NCBI GenBank assembly: GCA_016710285.1
Contig: JADJXR010000001.1
Location: forward strand, 2,978,501-3,042,500
DNA: 64,000 nt
From: Chlorobiota bacterium
GTDB lineage: Bacteria > Bacteroidota > Ignavibacteria > OLB7
Reading direction: 5' to 3'
Shown: positions 16,815 through 25,259 of the stretch, in pieces
Layout: every line of letters starts with the position of its first letter
How positions within the stretch are numbered: position 1 is the first letter of the stretch
Made by a program: the position numbers and the translations under genes
Notes under the pieces: model-generated
The model's database searches: none
Told to the model about the DNA's origin: nothing
Seen by the model: the letters and a program-made list of their open reading frames with translations, nothing else

Positions 16815-19592
16815 TTATGCCGCCCCCGCACGCTCCAAGTTCAGCGCAAGCAAGCGTTCAAGGATTTGTTCTTCGGTAAGGTCACGCGGCCAGCCGTAGG
16901 CATCGAACACGGCGTTGTCCAGCTTCTTGTGGGCAAGGTCCAGCCATGTTGGCCGCTGGTTGTAGAGGTTCGTGAGCGTGCGATTCTTCAACTCCGCTTC
17001 CGTTGCCCCTTCCGGGTTCAGCCACCGGTCCCGCTTCTCCACCAGTTCCTTTGCCGCTTCCCCAATCGCCAGAACGCACGGGTCGCCGGTTGGCTCACTG
17101 CCGGGAGGGTAGGGGAAGGGGAAGGTTTCGAAGCAACTTCCAGCATTATATGTTGGATCATTGCCCACTCCATGACGAGAAGCCATAACCAAAGCCCATT
17201 TTTCATGAATGGAAGAATGCAGGACTCCGAAGAAATAGTCATCTTCCCGCGCAATTGCATAAACCCTTGTGTCCGGTAAAACGGTTGTAGGCACCCAAAT
17301 AAAGATTCTATGTTTTGCAACCCGAGGCGTAGCTATATAGCGAGACAATGAGGAAAGAGCTTTGCGCATTGCATCCCGGGAATTCCAATGAATCCACCAT
17401 ATCTCACGTGAGGCTTTCTGATTGGTTGTTTGCCTCATAGGATACACGTGCTCACGGAGGTATTCAAATGGCGCAGCGTACATACTTGCATCTTCTTCCA
17501 ATGCACGAACTCCGAAGTCAATGATAAATTCGTTGCGTGGTCGCCTAACAATATCAACACCACTGATAAAGGGTTTGATAACATCAGAATTAGGTCTGCC
17601 GTTTGGATTTCCAACAGCCAGTAACATTCGTTCAGCATCTTCAGCCGACAAGGCAAACTGGCCTCTTGGAACTACTCCTTGAAAAGCTCTTTGCAAGTTC
17701 TCTTTTAATGACACTGCATCCCCCAAATTCAAGCCTGATCTTAAATTCGGGGTGATATTCTTCACAAGGTTTCCGTCAAGCTGTAAAACCTGTTCGGAAC
17801 CGTCGTCGAAACCAACTATTGAAACTCTAACGTTTGCACCGTCAACACTCCAAGCGTTATCACTCCAAGCCAAAAAGATTCCCCCTGTCTGAATTATGCG
17901 CTCCAACACCTTTAAGTTTGAACCGGCACGAATTGCCTGCGTTGCAATCAATCCGGCACAACTAGTTTTCTTATCAGCAATTTGTTGTCGAGCTTTCTCA
18001 AACCAATAACAAACGAGGTCTGGCAGCCCTTCAATTCGTCCCGAATAGGTCTTTATGAGCGAATCGCAATAACTGTCCCCTAAAACTTCCCGCATTTTTC
18101 TACTTCCCAAAAACGGTGGATTTCCAATAATCACGTCAACGGCGGGCCATTCTGGTTCGTAGGGTTTTCCTTCTTCGTCGAAGGCAAGGATTGCATCGCG
18201 GTTTTCGATGCTGTCCAGTCGGCGCAGGATCGGCTCGGCGGGGAATCCGAACCCATTATCCCGCAGCCATTGGATGTACCCTATCCAGATCGTCACGCTT
18301 GCCAGTTCGTAGGCGTAGGGGTTGATCTCTATCCCGTGCAACTGTGCCGGGTTCACCGAGGGGAAGAAGGTTCCCACCCCCACACTGCCGGCGTATTGAA
18401 TCACCTCCTTTTCCAAATCCAGCAGGTTCCGCAACGCCATGTAGAGGAAGTTCCCGCTTCCGCAAGCCGGGTCCAATACCTGGACCTTTCCAATCTCTCC
18501 GGCAAACGATACCAGCAACCGGCTTAGCTCCTGTTGGCGGTTCTGTTTTTTTCGGTCGGTGTCGTCTTCCTCGCGCCGCCGCAGAAGTTCTTCCGCTTGC
18601 GCGCGGACCTCCTCCCAGCGGCGGCGCAGCGGGCGCATCAGGACCGGCTCAACAATCAGCAGAATATCTTCCCGGCTTGTGTAGTGGGCCCCAAGCTGCG
18701 AACGCTTGGCGGGGTCAAGGCTCCGTTCAAACAGTGTTCCGAAGATGGAGGGTTCGACGCTTCCCCAATCCATCCGGCTAACGGTTTCGATAATGTCCAG
18801 CGCGTCGCGGTCAAGGGGGAGCACCGAATCGTCGTCGAACAAGGCTCCGTTGAAATGGGGGATTTTTTCCAGCCCGAAGAACCCGCCGGTTGCCATGATG
18901 CCAAAGAGTTGCCCCAGCAAGCGGGCGAACTCTTCTGGGTTGCGCTTTGTGGCTTCGATACTCCGTTTCAGCGTCTCGTTCGGAAGCAAGCCAACGTCTT
19001 CAGCGAAGAGGGAGAACAGGAGCCGGATAAGGAAGTGTGCTGCGGTGTGTGGATCGCTTCCGGCCTTGCGCAGCATATCCGACAAGACAGCAAACTGTTT
19101 TGCCGCTTCCGCCGTGACCGCTTCGGTGGTCTGTTCAGCTTTGAAGGATTCGGGTTCCTCGAAGATTCGCCGCAGCGTTCGCATCCCGTCGGGTGTAAGA
19201 AGGTCGTCAGGCCCAAGTTCAATCACCCGCTTTACCGTGTTGGTAAAGTTGGTGTGAATAACGATCCGATTCATATCGGAGACAACGAGCAACGGCGGGT
19301 TCTGCAGGGCTTCGCGGTAGTTAAGGAGCTGGTTGTAGGCGGCATCAAGATCCTTATGCTTCCCCTTGTATTCCCAGCCGAAGAAGCCGCGTTTCCAGAC
19401 ATCGGCAAATCCTTTGCCGCCAATCTGCTTGCCGATTCCTTTCTCGAAAGTGAAGGATTCGCCGTGCGCGTCAACGTCTGCCGGTGTCGGGTGCCCGATC
19501 ATCTGGCAAATGTCAATAAAGTGAGGTTGCGAGGCGGAGCGTTCGGTGAGGGTGCTTTTCTTCCACTTATGAACGAATTCTTGGGGAGTCAT
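16815..19592 (-). CDS. MmeI-like single-chain restriction-modification enzyme (Type IIL/IIG-like)
   Basis: The 925-residue protein has the layout of MmeI-family enzymes. An N-terminal nuclease-like domain carries GWEYKGK (about residues 72-78), a PD-ExK-style E-x-K. A helical spacer follows, with the Gln-rich LGAHYTSREDIL motif at its end. The gamma-type adenine methyltransferase has motif I VLDPACGSGNF (about 371) and motif IV GNPPF (about 487). A target-recognition region (about 500-820) and a C-terminal helical tail complete it. The DNA of the recognition region (about 17130-18120) is visibly AT-richer than the rest of the gene. No partner subunit genes are adjacent. Its recognition site is unknown. 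Confidence 0.82.
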   Translation of the reverse strand: MTPQEFVHKWKKSTLTERSASQPHFIDICQMIGHPTPADVDAHGESFTFEKGIGKQIGGKGFADVWKRGFFGWEYKGKHKDLDAAYNQLLNYREALQNPPLLVVSDMNRIVIHTNFTNTVKRVIELGPDDLLTPDGMRTLRRIFEEPESFKAEQTTEAVTAEAAKQFAVLSDMLRKAGSDPHTAAHFLIRLLFSLFAEDVGLLPNETLKRSIEATKRNPEEFARLLGQLFGIMATGGFFGLEKIPHFNGALFDDDSVLPLDRDALDIIETVSRMDWGSVEPSIFGTLFERSLDPAKRSQLGAHYTSREDILLIVEPVLMRPLRRRWEEVRAQAEELLRRREEDDTDRKKQNRQQELSRLLVSFAGEIGKVQVLDPACGSGNFLYMALRNLLDLEKEVIQYAGSVGVGTFFPSVNPAQLHGIEINPYAYELASVTIWIGYIQWLRDNGFGFPAEPILRRLDSIENRDAILAFDEEGKPYEPEWPAVDVIIGNPPFLGSRKMREVLGDSYCDSLIKTYSGRIEGLPDLVCYWFEKARQQIADKKTSCAGLIATQAIRAGSNLKVLERIIQTGGIFLAWSDNAWSVDGANVRVSIVGFDDGSEQVLQLDGNLVKNITPNLRSGLNLGDAVSLKENLQRAFQGVVPRGQFALSAEDAERMLLAVGNPNGRPNSDVIKPFISGVDIVRRPRNEFIIDFGVRALEEDASMYAAPFEYLREHVYPMRQTTNQKASREIWWIHWNSRDAMRKALSSLSRYIATPRVAKHRIFIWVPTTVLPDTRVYAIAREDDYFFGVLHSSIHEKWALVMASRHGVGNDPTYNAGSCFETFPFPYPPGSEPTGDPCVLAIGEAAKELVEKRDRWLNPEGATEAELKNRTLTNLYNQRPTWLDLAHKKLDNAVFDAYGWPRDLTEEQILERLLALNLERAGAA

Positions 19593-19673
19593 GAATTCCA
19601 GATATGATGAGCGTTTCGGTTTTGGCCGAAGATATGGAAGGGAGGGGACGTGGTAAAGGGAAGGGGTAGCCCT

Positions 19674-20415
19674 ATTGATCCATCAACCTTGCACCGACGG
19701 CACGCATTGGAAATCCAGACCCTCAACAAAATATCCACCCAAATGGAGGTCGCCCCTTCAGGGCTGGTGTTGCGTGGTGTGGTTTTTCCCAAGGCGATGC
19801 CCTGGGCTGGTATGGGTCGCCCTTTCAGGGCTGGTGTTGCACGTGGCTTGGTTCTTTTTCCAGGGTGGGTTCCTGGGTTGGTATGGGTCGCCCTGAAGGG
19901 GCAGACTATCATAGCCCAGGGCAGCGCCCTGGGAATCGCCCCCCCAACATCCACACCACCACAAAAAAATCCCACCGCCCTGAAGGGGCAGCCTCATTGA
20001 TCCATCAACCTTGCACCGACGGCATGGAAATCCAGACCCTCAACAAAATATCCACCCAGATGGAGGTCGCCCCTTCAGGGCTGGTGTTGCGTGGTGTGGT
20101 TTTTCCCAGGGCGATGCCCTGGGCTGGTATGGGTCGCCCCTTCAGGGCTGGTGTTGCACGGGGTTTGGTTCTTTTTCCAGGGTGGGTTCTTGGGTTGGTA
20201 TGGGTCGCCCTGAAGGGGCAGACTATCATAGCCCAGGGCAGCGCCCTGGGAATCGTCCCCCCCAACATCCACACCACCACAAAAAAATCCCACCGCCCTG
20301 AAGGGGCAGCCTCATTGATCCATCAACCTTGCACCGACGGCACGCATTGGAAATCCAGACCCTCAACAAAATATCCACCCAGATGGAGGTCGCTCCTTCA
20401 GGGCTCGTGTTGCAC
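19674..20415. repeat. ~320 bp tandem repeat, 2.3 units
   Basis: The gene-free stretch 19593-20554 is dominated by a tandem repeat starting ATTGATCCATCAACC at 19674, 19996 and 20314 (periods 322 and 318). Each unit holds several hairpins: CCCTTCAGGG / CCCTGAAGGG variants and CCCAGGG-CAGCG-CCCTGGG. Units are almost identical, so the duplication is recent. Open frames on both strands repeat with the unit and have no recognisable product. The third unit is truncated after GCTCCTTCAGGGCT. Confidence 0.9.
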
Positions 20416-20440
20416 GGAGCCGGCAAAGGTTGTGGAGGCA

Positions 20441-20472
20441 AAGCAAAAAGGGGAAGCCTTCGCTTCCCCTTT
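20441..20472 (-). terminator. Terminator downstream of the CAU tRNA
   Basis: The stem AAAGGGGAAGC / GCTTCCCCTTT has, read on the minus strand, a following TTGCTTTGCC tract. It lies about 80 bases downstream of the minus-strand tRNA. Confidence 0.6.
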
Positions 20473-20554
20473 GTTGGATACTTCCAGCCCGGCTATTCAT
20501 CGGGACGTTCGGCAATCGTTGCCGCGCTACGCGGTCGAAGCCGGAAAGTGAGTG

Positions 20555-20627
20555 TGGGCCCTGAGGGATTTGAACCCCCAACCAATGGATTATGAGTCCA
20601 CTGCTCTAACCGTTGAGCTAAGGGCCC
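20555..20627 (-). tRNA. tRNA with CAU anticodon, most like tRNA-Ile2
   Basis: The minus strand folds into a full cloverleaf of 73 bases. The acceptor stem is GGGCCCT / AGGGCCC with discriminator A. The D-arm is TAGCTCAACGGTTAGAGCA, the anticodon loop is CTCATAA (anticodon CAT) and the T-arm contains GGTTCAAATC. CCA is not encoded. The CTTAGCTCA...GACTCATAATC context resembles the lysidine-modified tRNA-Ile2 of other bacteria more than elongator tRNA-Met, but this distinction is not certain. Confidence 0.9.
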
Positions 20628-20765
20628 TCCGTTCTGAATCGGGGTGCAAATATAGCACCCTTTCCCAAGCAGAATCGGCCTTCGCGGCAAACTGGATTGC
20701 AAAAAGGTGTGGTGGTGGCCGCCAGCTTGGGGCAACTTGATTTTGGAGGCGAGGATGAAGCGGGC

Positions 20766-20890
20766 GCCGAAGGCTAAAGACCTTCGGCTACCCTTAAGTG
20801 AGGAGCGCCGAAGGCTAAAGACCTTCGGCTACCCTTAAGTGGGGGGGGCCGAAGGCTAAAGATTTTTTATCAATCCCGACGAAGGTCGGG
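20766..20890 (+). repeat. CTAAAGA-loop hairpin repeats, three units
   Basis: GCCGAAGG-CTAAAGA-CCTTCGGC occurs at 20766-20788 and 20807-20829, separated by TACCCTTAAGTGAGGA. A third unit at 20848 is cut after CTAAAGA and continues into the TCCCGAC-GAAG-GTCGGG hairpin. The stretch between the tRNA and the DUF1573 gene (20628-21034) otherwise holds only the terminator at 20966-21000. Confidence 0.8.
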
Positions 20891-20965
20891 GCGGCTACCG
20901 GGGAGATGGAGCATTGATGTTCCGCACGTGGAGATACGGTTTATGGGTTTGTGATTCTCCAGCAA

Positions 20966-21000
20966 AACGAATGGGGAAGCAAGCGTTGGCTTGCTTCCCC
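20966..21000 (-). terminator. Terminator of the DUF1573 operon
   Basis: A perfect 12-base stem (GGGGAAGCAAGC / GCTTGCTTCCCC, loop GTTG) is followed on the minus strand by ATTCGTTTTGC. It lies 35 bases beyond the DUF1573 stop codon. Confidence 0.75.
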
Positions 21001-21034
21001 ATTGCGGTGGTAAACGGGAGTTTTCGGTTGCGGG

Positions 21035-21772
21035 TTAGCGCATATTCTTGTTTGCTGGTGCGGCATCGGCGGCCACTGCGTTGCCGGCAAGTTCCAGGCG
21101 GATTTCCGGCTGCTCCATGCTGCTGGTTTTAATGGTGATTGCCCCGCGCAAATTCCCCACTTCGGTTGGCTTCACCGTCACCGCAATATCACGCGATTCG
21201 CCTGGCTTCAGCGTCAGTTCCGACGATAGATCGAAGCTGATGTCGGCGTTGGCGTTGGCGTTGGTGGGGGCCTGCAGCGTCAGCGGCGCGGTCCCGCTGT
21301 TCGTCACTTTTACGGTGGAGGTGGATGCGTCCCCGATTTTCCCGTTCAGCACCTGCACCCACGACGGGAACACCGTGACATCGCGCAAAATATTCGCCTT
21401 CAGCGTCACCGCCACCGATGGAGTTTCGGGGCCATCGGTGATGATGGTGATATTTTTTTGAATATGCCCGGTGGAGGTGGATGCCGTCACCGAAATTCCG
21501 ATGTCCGTTGTCTCCCCTGGCTCAAGGATATTTTTGGCAACGGTTGGCGTGGTGCAACCGCAGCTTTTTTTCACTTCTTTAATCGTCAGCGGGCCGCTTC
21601 CAATGTTTTTCACTTTTAGCGTGGTTGTCAGCGTTGCTGGCTTCACGTTTCCCCAGTCAAAGGTATTGCCGCCAATAACCTCCAATTTCCCCGCCGATTG
21701 CGCTTGCGCCGCAACTGCCCCGGCCATGAATATGCCAATGGCAAACGCAAGGATTGTTTTTTTCGTGTTCAT
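21035..21772 (-). CDS. Exported DUF1573 protein
   Basis: The 245-residue protein starts at the ATG before a signal peptide (MNTKKTILAFAIGIFMAGAVAAQAQ). It holds two Ig-like domains of the DUF1573/ASH type. The first has the DUF1573 hallmark FDWGNVKPATLTTTLKVKN and the cysteine pair of KKSCGCTTP. The second has GTAPLTLQAP and LKPGESRDIAVTVKP. The frame stays open a little upstream, but that part has no signal sequence. It follows the T9SS-tailed membrane protein by 58 bases on the same strand, so it probably belongs to the same sigma-factor operon. Its function is unknown; the family is periplasmic or surface-located. Confidence 0.82.
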   Translation of the reverse strand: MNTKKTILAFAIGIFMAGAVAAQAQSAGKLEVIGGNTFDWGNVKPATLTTTLKVKNIGSGPLTIKEVKKSCGCTTPTVAKNILEPGETTDIGISVTASTSTGHIQKNITIITDGPETPSVAVTLKANILRDVTVFPSWVQVLNGKIGDASTSTVKVTNSGTAPLTLQAPTNANANADISFDLSSELTLKPGESRDIAVTVKPTEVGNLRGAITIKTSSMEQPEIRLELAGNAVAADAAPANKNMR

Positions 21773-21830
21773 CTCGTTTTTTGGTTTGTGTGTTGTTGGT
21801 TGATTGATCGTTTGTTTGTTGATCGCGTTA

Positions 21831-23285
21831 TTACTGAACAATAATTCGTTGAACTGCTTGATCGCCGGTGTCGGTTTTCACGGCAATCAGATATGCGCCG
21901 GGGGTGAGTCCCACCAGCGATAATTGCGCCTGGTGAACACCCGCTGTGACGCTTTGCGTTGGCACAAGTTCCCGAAGGAATTTCCCGGAAAGGTCATGGA
22001 GCGTGATTGTGATTGCGCGCTGGTTCGTCAGCTGGTAGCGGCAGTTGATGCTTCCCGAAGCTGGGTTGGGATAGGCTTGCACCGCAGCAATGGCCCCGCT
22101 GCTTTTCCGGCAAAAATCGAAGAACGTTTTTTCGCCGGTTAATCGCTCGCAGGCTTGGCCCACCGGCATTTGGCATTCCACCACGTCGGTGATTGCGTCA
22201 AGCTCCTGCTGCAACGGAATGCGGTAGCGGGAAGGGAGTGCCAAAACAAATTCTGGAGTTGGATAATACCACAGGTAAACATCGGCTCCATATTTTTTAT
22301 TTGTCCCTTCAATGGTTCCGCTTCCAAGCCGCACGTAAATCGGAATTAATCGGCTTAGCTTGGGGTATCCGTTCGTTGTTGTTGGAACCGGCTTCTCAAG
22401 ATTGGGGCCATCAAGGTTGTTGAATTTCATGGCCTCGCGCTCCAATTCTTTTCTCGACATGGATAAGGATTCAAAAAATGGAGAATTATCCACGAACCGC
22501 AGGAAGGCTTTGGAGGCCTTAACCCCTTGGTTCCAATGCGATGCCACGATGATGGGGGCAACCGGCAGCGATTGTGCGTTGTTTATCGTGGTTCCCTTCT
22601 CATAATAATCGTTGCTGTCAATGGAAACGCTCTTCACCGCAAACCGATTATCCTGCTTGTCTTCGGTTTGAATCGTAAGCGTGTGGCCATCAAATAGAAT
22701 TCCAATTTTCTGCAACTCTTCCGGGGTCAGCTGTATTTTTTGAACGCCTTGAATGCTGTCCTGATTTACCGGCTGGCGGTTGTCATCGTTGGCACTCAGG
22801 TTGCCGGAATTTCCCCCGACCTGCGAAGGCTGAGTTTCAGAAATTGAATTCTGCGCTGCGCCAGCAATTTCTGGTGCACTGCTTTTTGCTGGCGGCTGGT
22901 TTGCGTGGCGATTCTTGCTGGGGAAATTCTGCTGGGCAACGGAAAAATGCTTCGGCGGAATTTCAAGCTGCGCCGGGGCCGAAGCCTCGTTTTTATTTTG
23001 CGTGCTGTTTGGAGTAGGCAGCATTTGCGTTGCTGGGGCTGTTGTTTGGGGCGTATCTGCGCCACCCCACCACGAAATTCCCGCAATAATTCCAGCAATT
23101 GCGGTCAAGGAAACGACTCCCATGACAATTCTCCTTTTAATGAGTGATTTGGAAAACGCTTGCTGCCCCGCGCCGCCATTTTCTGCAATCATTGCCTGCA
23201 CCTGCTCCACCGAGTAGAGTGGTTTGGGCGTGGTTTTGCGAGCGTTGCTGAAAACCTCTTCTATGGTGCGGTTCGTGTTCATCAT
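21831..23285 (-). CDS. Membrane protein with T9SS-type sorting domain, putative sigma regulator (second copy)
   Basis: The 484-residue protein mirrors the one at 3195-4661. It has a cytoplasmic N-terminus with IEEVFSNAR (8-16), a basic KRR and a transmembrane segment (about 52-73, GVVSLTAIAGIIAGISWW), a Pro/Gln/Ala-rich periplasmic linker, a globular region, and a T9SS type A-like tail (about 402-484, with YPNPASGSINCRYQL and QRIIVQ). Its start overlaps the sigma factor stop (ATGA), with a second ATG directly after it. Anti-sigma function is inferred from coupling and topology. The globular domain shows no family I recognise. Sequence similarity to the first copy is confined to the two ends. 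Confidence 0.72.
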   Translation of the reverse strand: MMNTNRTIEEVFSNARKTTPKPLYSVEQVQAMIAENGGAGQQAFSKSLIKRRIVMGVVSLTAIAGIIAGISWWGGADTPQTTAPATQMLPTPNSTQNKNEASAPAQLEIPPKHFSVAQQNFPSKNRHANQPPAKSSAPEIAGAAQNSISETQPSQVGGNSGNLSANDDNRQPVNQDSIQGVQKIQLTPEELQKIGILFDGHTLTIQTEDKQDNRFAVKSVSIDSNDYYEKGTTINNAQSLPVAPIIVASHWNQGVKASKAFLRFVDNSPFFESLSMSRKELEREAMKFNNLDGPNLEKPVPTTTNGYPKLSRLIPIYVRLGSGTIEGTNKKYGADVYLWYYPTPEFVLALPSRYRIPLQQELDAITDVVECQMPVGQACERLTGEKTFFDFCRKSSGAIAAVQAYPNPASGSINCRYQLTNQRAITITLHDLSGKFLRELVPTQSVTAGVHQAQLSLVGLTPGAYLIAVKTDTGDQAVQRIIVQ

Positions 23286-23881
23286 GGCTTAGAATGAAAT
23301 GATGAGAATTTCAATGTTTCGATGCCGCTGGGCATTTCCGTTTCCATTTCCCGTTTGTGGCTCTGGTCAGGTTGGGTTTTGCGCACTCCCAATAATTCTG
23401 CCAATCGCTTTCTCCCCCGCGAAATCCTGACTTTTACGGCAACCAGCGTCCCCCCTTGTATTTGCTGGATTTCCTTCATCGAAAATCCCAGCAACTCGAA
23501 CATCATCACCGCTTCGCGTTGTTTTTCGGGGAGTTGCTGCAACGCGGTGTGGAGCGCCCCAACATCGGCGGCGATGTCTGGCGGGGTGGAGGTGTCGTAC
23601 AAATCGGCAACGTGGCCATCGGGAAGTTGGGGATGCCGCTGCTGGTAGGCGCGGCGTTTCCGGTGAACCCGGGTGGCAATGGTGAACAGAAAGCTCAGAA
23701 ATGCTTGGGGCTGGCGGACGCTCTCAAACCGTTCCCACGCAATCAGGATCGTTTCCCCGGCGATGTCGCGCGCTTCCTCCCGGTCCCGTGCCATCGCATA
23801 GGCGAAGCGGTCAAGGTTCGGCTGAAGAGGGCGTAGCAGTGCCATAAAACGCTGCTGACGATCATGGAGTTCGGAGGCCAT
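23282..23881 (-). CDS. ECF-type RNA polymerase sigma factor (second copy)
   Basis: The 199-residue protein has region 2 (FAYAMARDREEARDIAGETI, about 26-45) and region 4 (LPEKQREAVMMFEL to RGRKRLAELLG, about 117-165). The EIQQIQGGTL stretch of its region 4 is identical to that of the sigma factor at 2590-3198, so the two are paralogues. It heads a probable three-gene operon: sigma, T9SS-tailed membrane protein, DUF1573. It is divergent from the lycopene cyclase-like gene. The stop codon overlaps the start of the membrane partner by four bases. Confidence 0.88.
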   Translation of the reverse strand: MASELHDRQQRFMALLRPLQPNLDRFAYAMARDREEARDIAGETILIAWERFESVRQPQAFLSFLFTIATRVHRKRRAYQQRHPQLPDGHVADLYDTSTPPDIAADVGALHTALQQLPEKQREAVMMFELLGFSMKEIQQIQGGTLVAVKVRISRGRKRLAELLGVRKTQPDQSHKREMETEMPSGIETLKFSSFHSKP

Positions 23882-23963
23882 TGGGTTAAAATCTTGCGAT
23901 CTGTTTGCGGGGAAGTGACACGCACGGGGGAAAGGTTACATTGGCGAAAAAAAAAATCTTGCG

Positions 23964-24296
23964 ATGACCTACTTCGAGTTTCATCTGTACTTCAATTTGC
24001 CGCTGTTGGCACTGCTTGGTTGGCTGGCGCGGAAACGGCTGCGGCGCGTTCATCTTCGCTGGCTGGGGGTTGTGCTGCTTGTGGTGGTGGCGTTTACGTT
24101 CCCGTGGGATAACTGGGCTATCGGCCAGGGAATCTGGCAGTTCCCCGAAGAGCGGGTGGCGCTGCGGATAGACCACTTGCCGGTTGAGGAACTGCTGTTC
24201 TTCATCATCGAAACGATTGCTGTTTGCTTGGTCGCGCTCCATTTCCTTCCGGTTCCTGACGATTCGGAGCGGAAAGAAATGGAGCAAGAAAAATAG
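23964..24296 (+). CDS. Lycopene cyclase domain (CrtYc/CrtYd-type) protein, single domain
   Basis: The 110-residue membrane protein has about three hydrophobic helices and the signature of heterodimeric lycopene beta-cyclases: FPWDNWAIGQGIWQFPEERV followed by LPVEELLFFIIET. In known systems two such domains, as separate subunits or fused, cyclise lycopene in the inner membrane. Only one domain is present here, and no crtB, crtI or second cyclase domain is in the window. A TACATTG box (23937-23943) lies 20 bases upstream. The partner may be elsewhere in the genome, or the protein may act alone. Confidence 0.75.
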   Translation: MTYFEFHLYFNLPLLALLGWLARKRLRRVHLRWLGVVLLVVVAFTFPWDNWAIGQGIWQFPEERVALRIDHLPVEELLFFIIETIAVCLVALHFLPVPDDSERKEMEQEK

Positions 24297-24334
24297 AGAT
24301 GGAAATAGAGATAGCGACCGGCCCGCAGCGGCGA

Positions 24335-25141
24335 TTACAACGCCATCACCCAGACATCATACAGGGCGTGGGTCATGGCCGCAACGCCGAACCCCCGCAG
24401 CAGAAACAGCGCGTTGAACGCAAGCCCCATCAGGAACCGGAAAGTGAAGCTCCACAGCTCGAACGGATCGCCCAGCGGTCCGATGTAATGGATCCAACTG
24501 AAGATCAACGCCCCAACAACCGCTGCAATGGCGTATCGGCTGCGGTCGCCGATGTTTTTTGCCCATTGCATCACCCCGTACAGCCCCGTCACCAGCAGCA
24601 GCCGGAAGACGAACTCTTCGTAGTAGCCCGCGCCAAAGGAAAGGACAATCGCCTCGAAAAATCCCGGCCCGCTTGGCCCAGCCGATAGCGCGGGGATGTT
24701 CAAGCTGAACAGGTTCGCCACCAGCGTCTGGACCAGCAGCCCGCTCCCCACGGCATAGACCGCGCTTTCGGCAGCCATGAAGCCAAAGTAGCGAGGGATG
24801 ATCGGGTAGTTGTGGCGGCGTTCGTACAGATAAATGATTCCCCCAAGCAGCAGCAGCAACGCACTGACGGCAAGGGTTCCGCTTAGGCCCACCATCTCCA
24901 ACACCCGCTTCACCATCACGTCGGCTCCGTTCTGGATATTGCTGATCCCGCCGGTGTGAAGTATCCACGTGCCAAGCTCGTAGATCAGCACAAGGGGAAG
25001 GGTGAACAGGAATCCGTAGGTCAGCGTGGTGGTCAGCCGCAGGTATTCGCGGCGGTAGTTCATCATCAGCGCGGGGTTCAGCGCGCGCTCCAGCCGTGTG
25101 GAAACTGGGGGCTGGGAAGTTTGTTCGGTTGGTGTTATCAT
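24335..25141 (-). CDS. CPBP family intramembrane glutamic metalloprotease
   Basis: The 268-residue polytopic protein (about seven to eight hydrophobic segments) has the CPBP/Abi motifs: EEFVFRLLL with the paired glutamates, then His in IFSWIHYIGPLG and His/Asp in MTHALYDVW near the C-terminus. The family includes Rce1-like prenyl-protein proteases and bacteriocin-immunity proteins, and the substrate cannot be told. An upstream in-frame GTG (25180) would add 13 residues; the ATG at 25139-25141 with AAGG before it is preferred. A second CPBP gene with different flanks is at 29117-30142. Confidence 0.82.
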   Translation of the reverse strand: MITPTEQTSQPPVSTRLERALNPALMMNYRREYLRLTTTLTYGFLFTLPLVLIYELGTWILHTGGISNIQNGADVMVKRVLEMVGLSGTLAVSALLLLLGGIIYLYERRHNYPIIPRYFGFMAAESAVYAVGSGLLVQTLVANLFSLNIPALSAGPSGPGFFEAIVLSFGAGYYEEFVFRLLLVTGLYGVMQWAKNIGDRSRYAIAAVVGALIFSWIHYIGPLGDPFELWSFTFRFLMGLAFNALFLLRGFGVAAMTHALYDVWVMAL

Positions 25142-25259
25142 GGCCTTGTTGTTCTTGCGTCGTTCGGATTGCTTCGGCACAAACTACGCACGGCGTAACC
25201 AAAGTTCTACCCATCGGGTAATTTCACGCGCGAAGTCAACTACCGACCCGATTCCCATC

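Noticed and set aside
19674..20415. Possible CRISPR array.
   Set aside because: The repeat unit is about 320 bp and near identical along its length, with no short direct repeats, unique spacers or cas genes.
20766..20890. Three short repeats about 40 bases apart, CRISPR-like at first sight.
   Set aside because: The units are perfect palindromic hairpins with near-identical spacers and recur elsewhere singly, as REP-type elements do.
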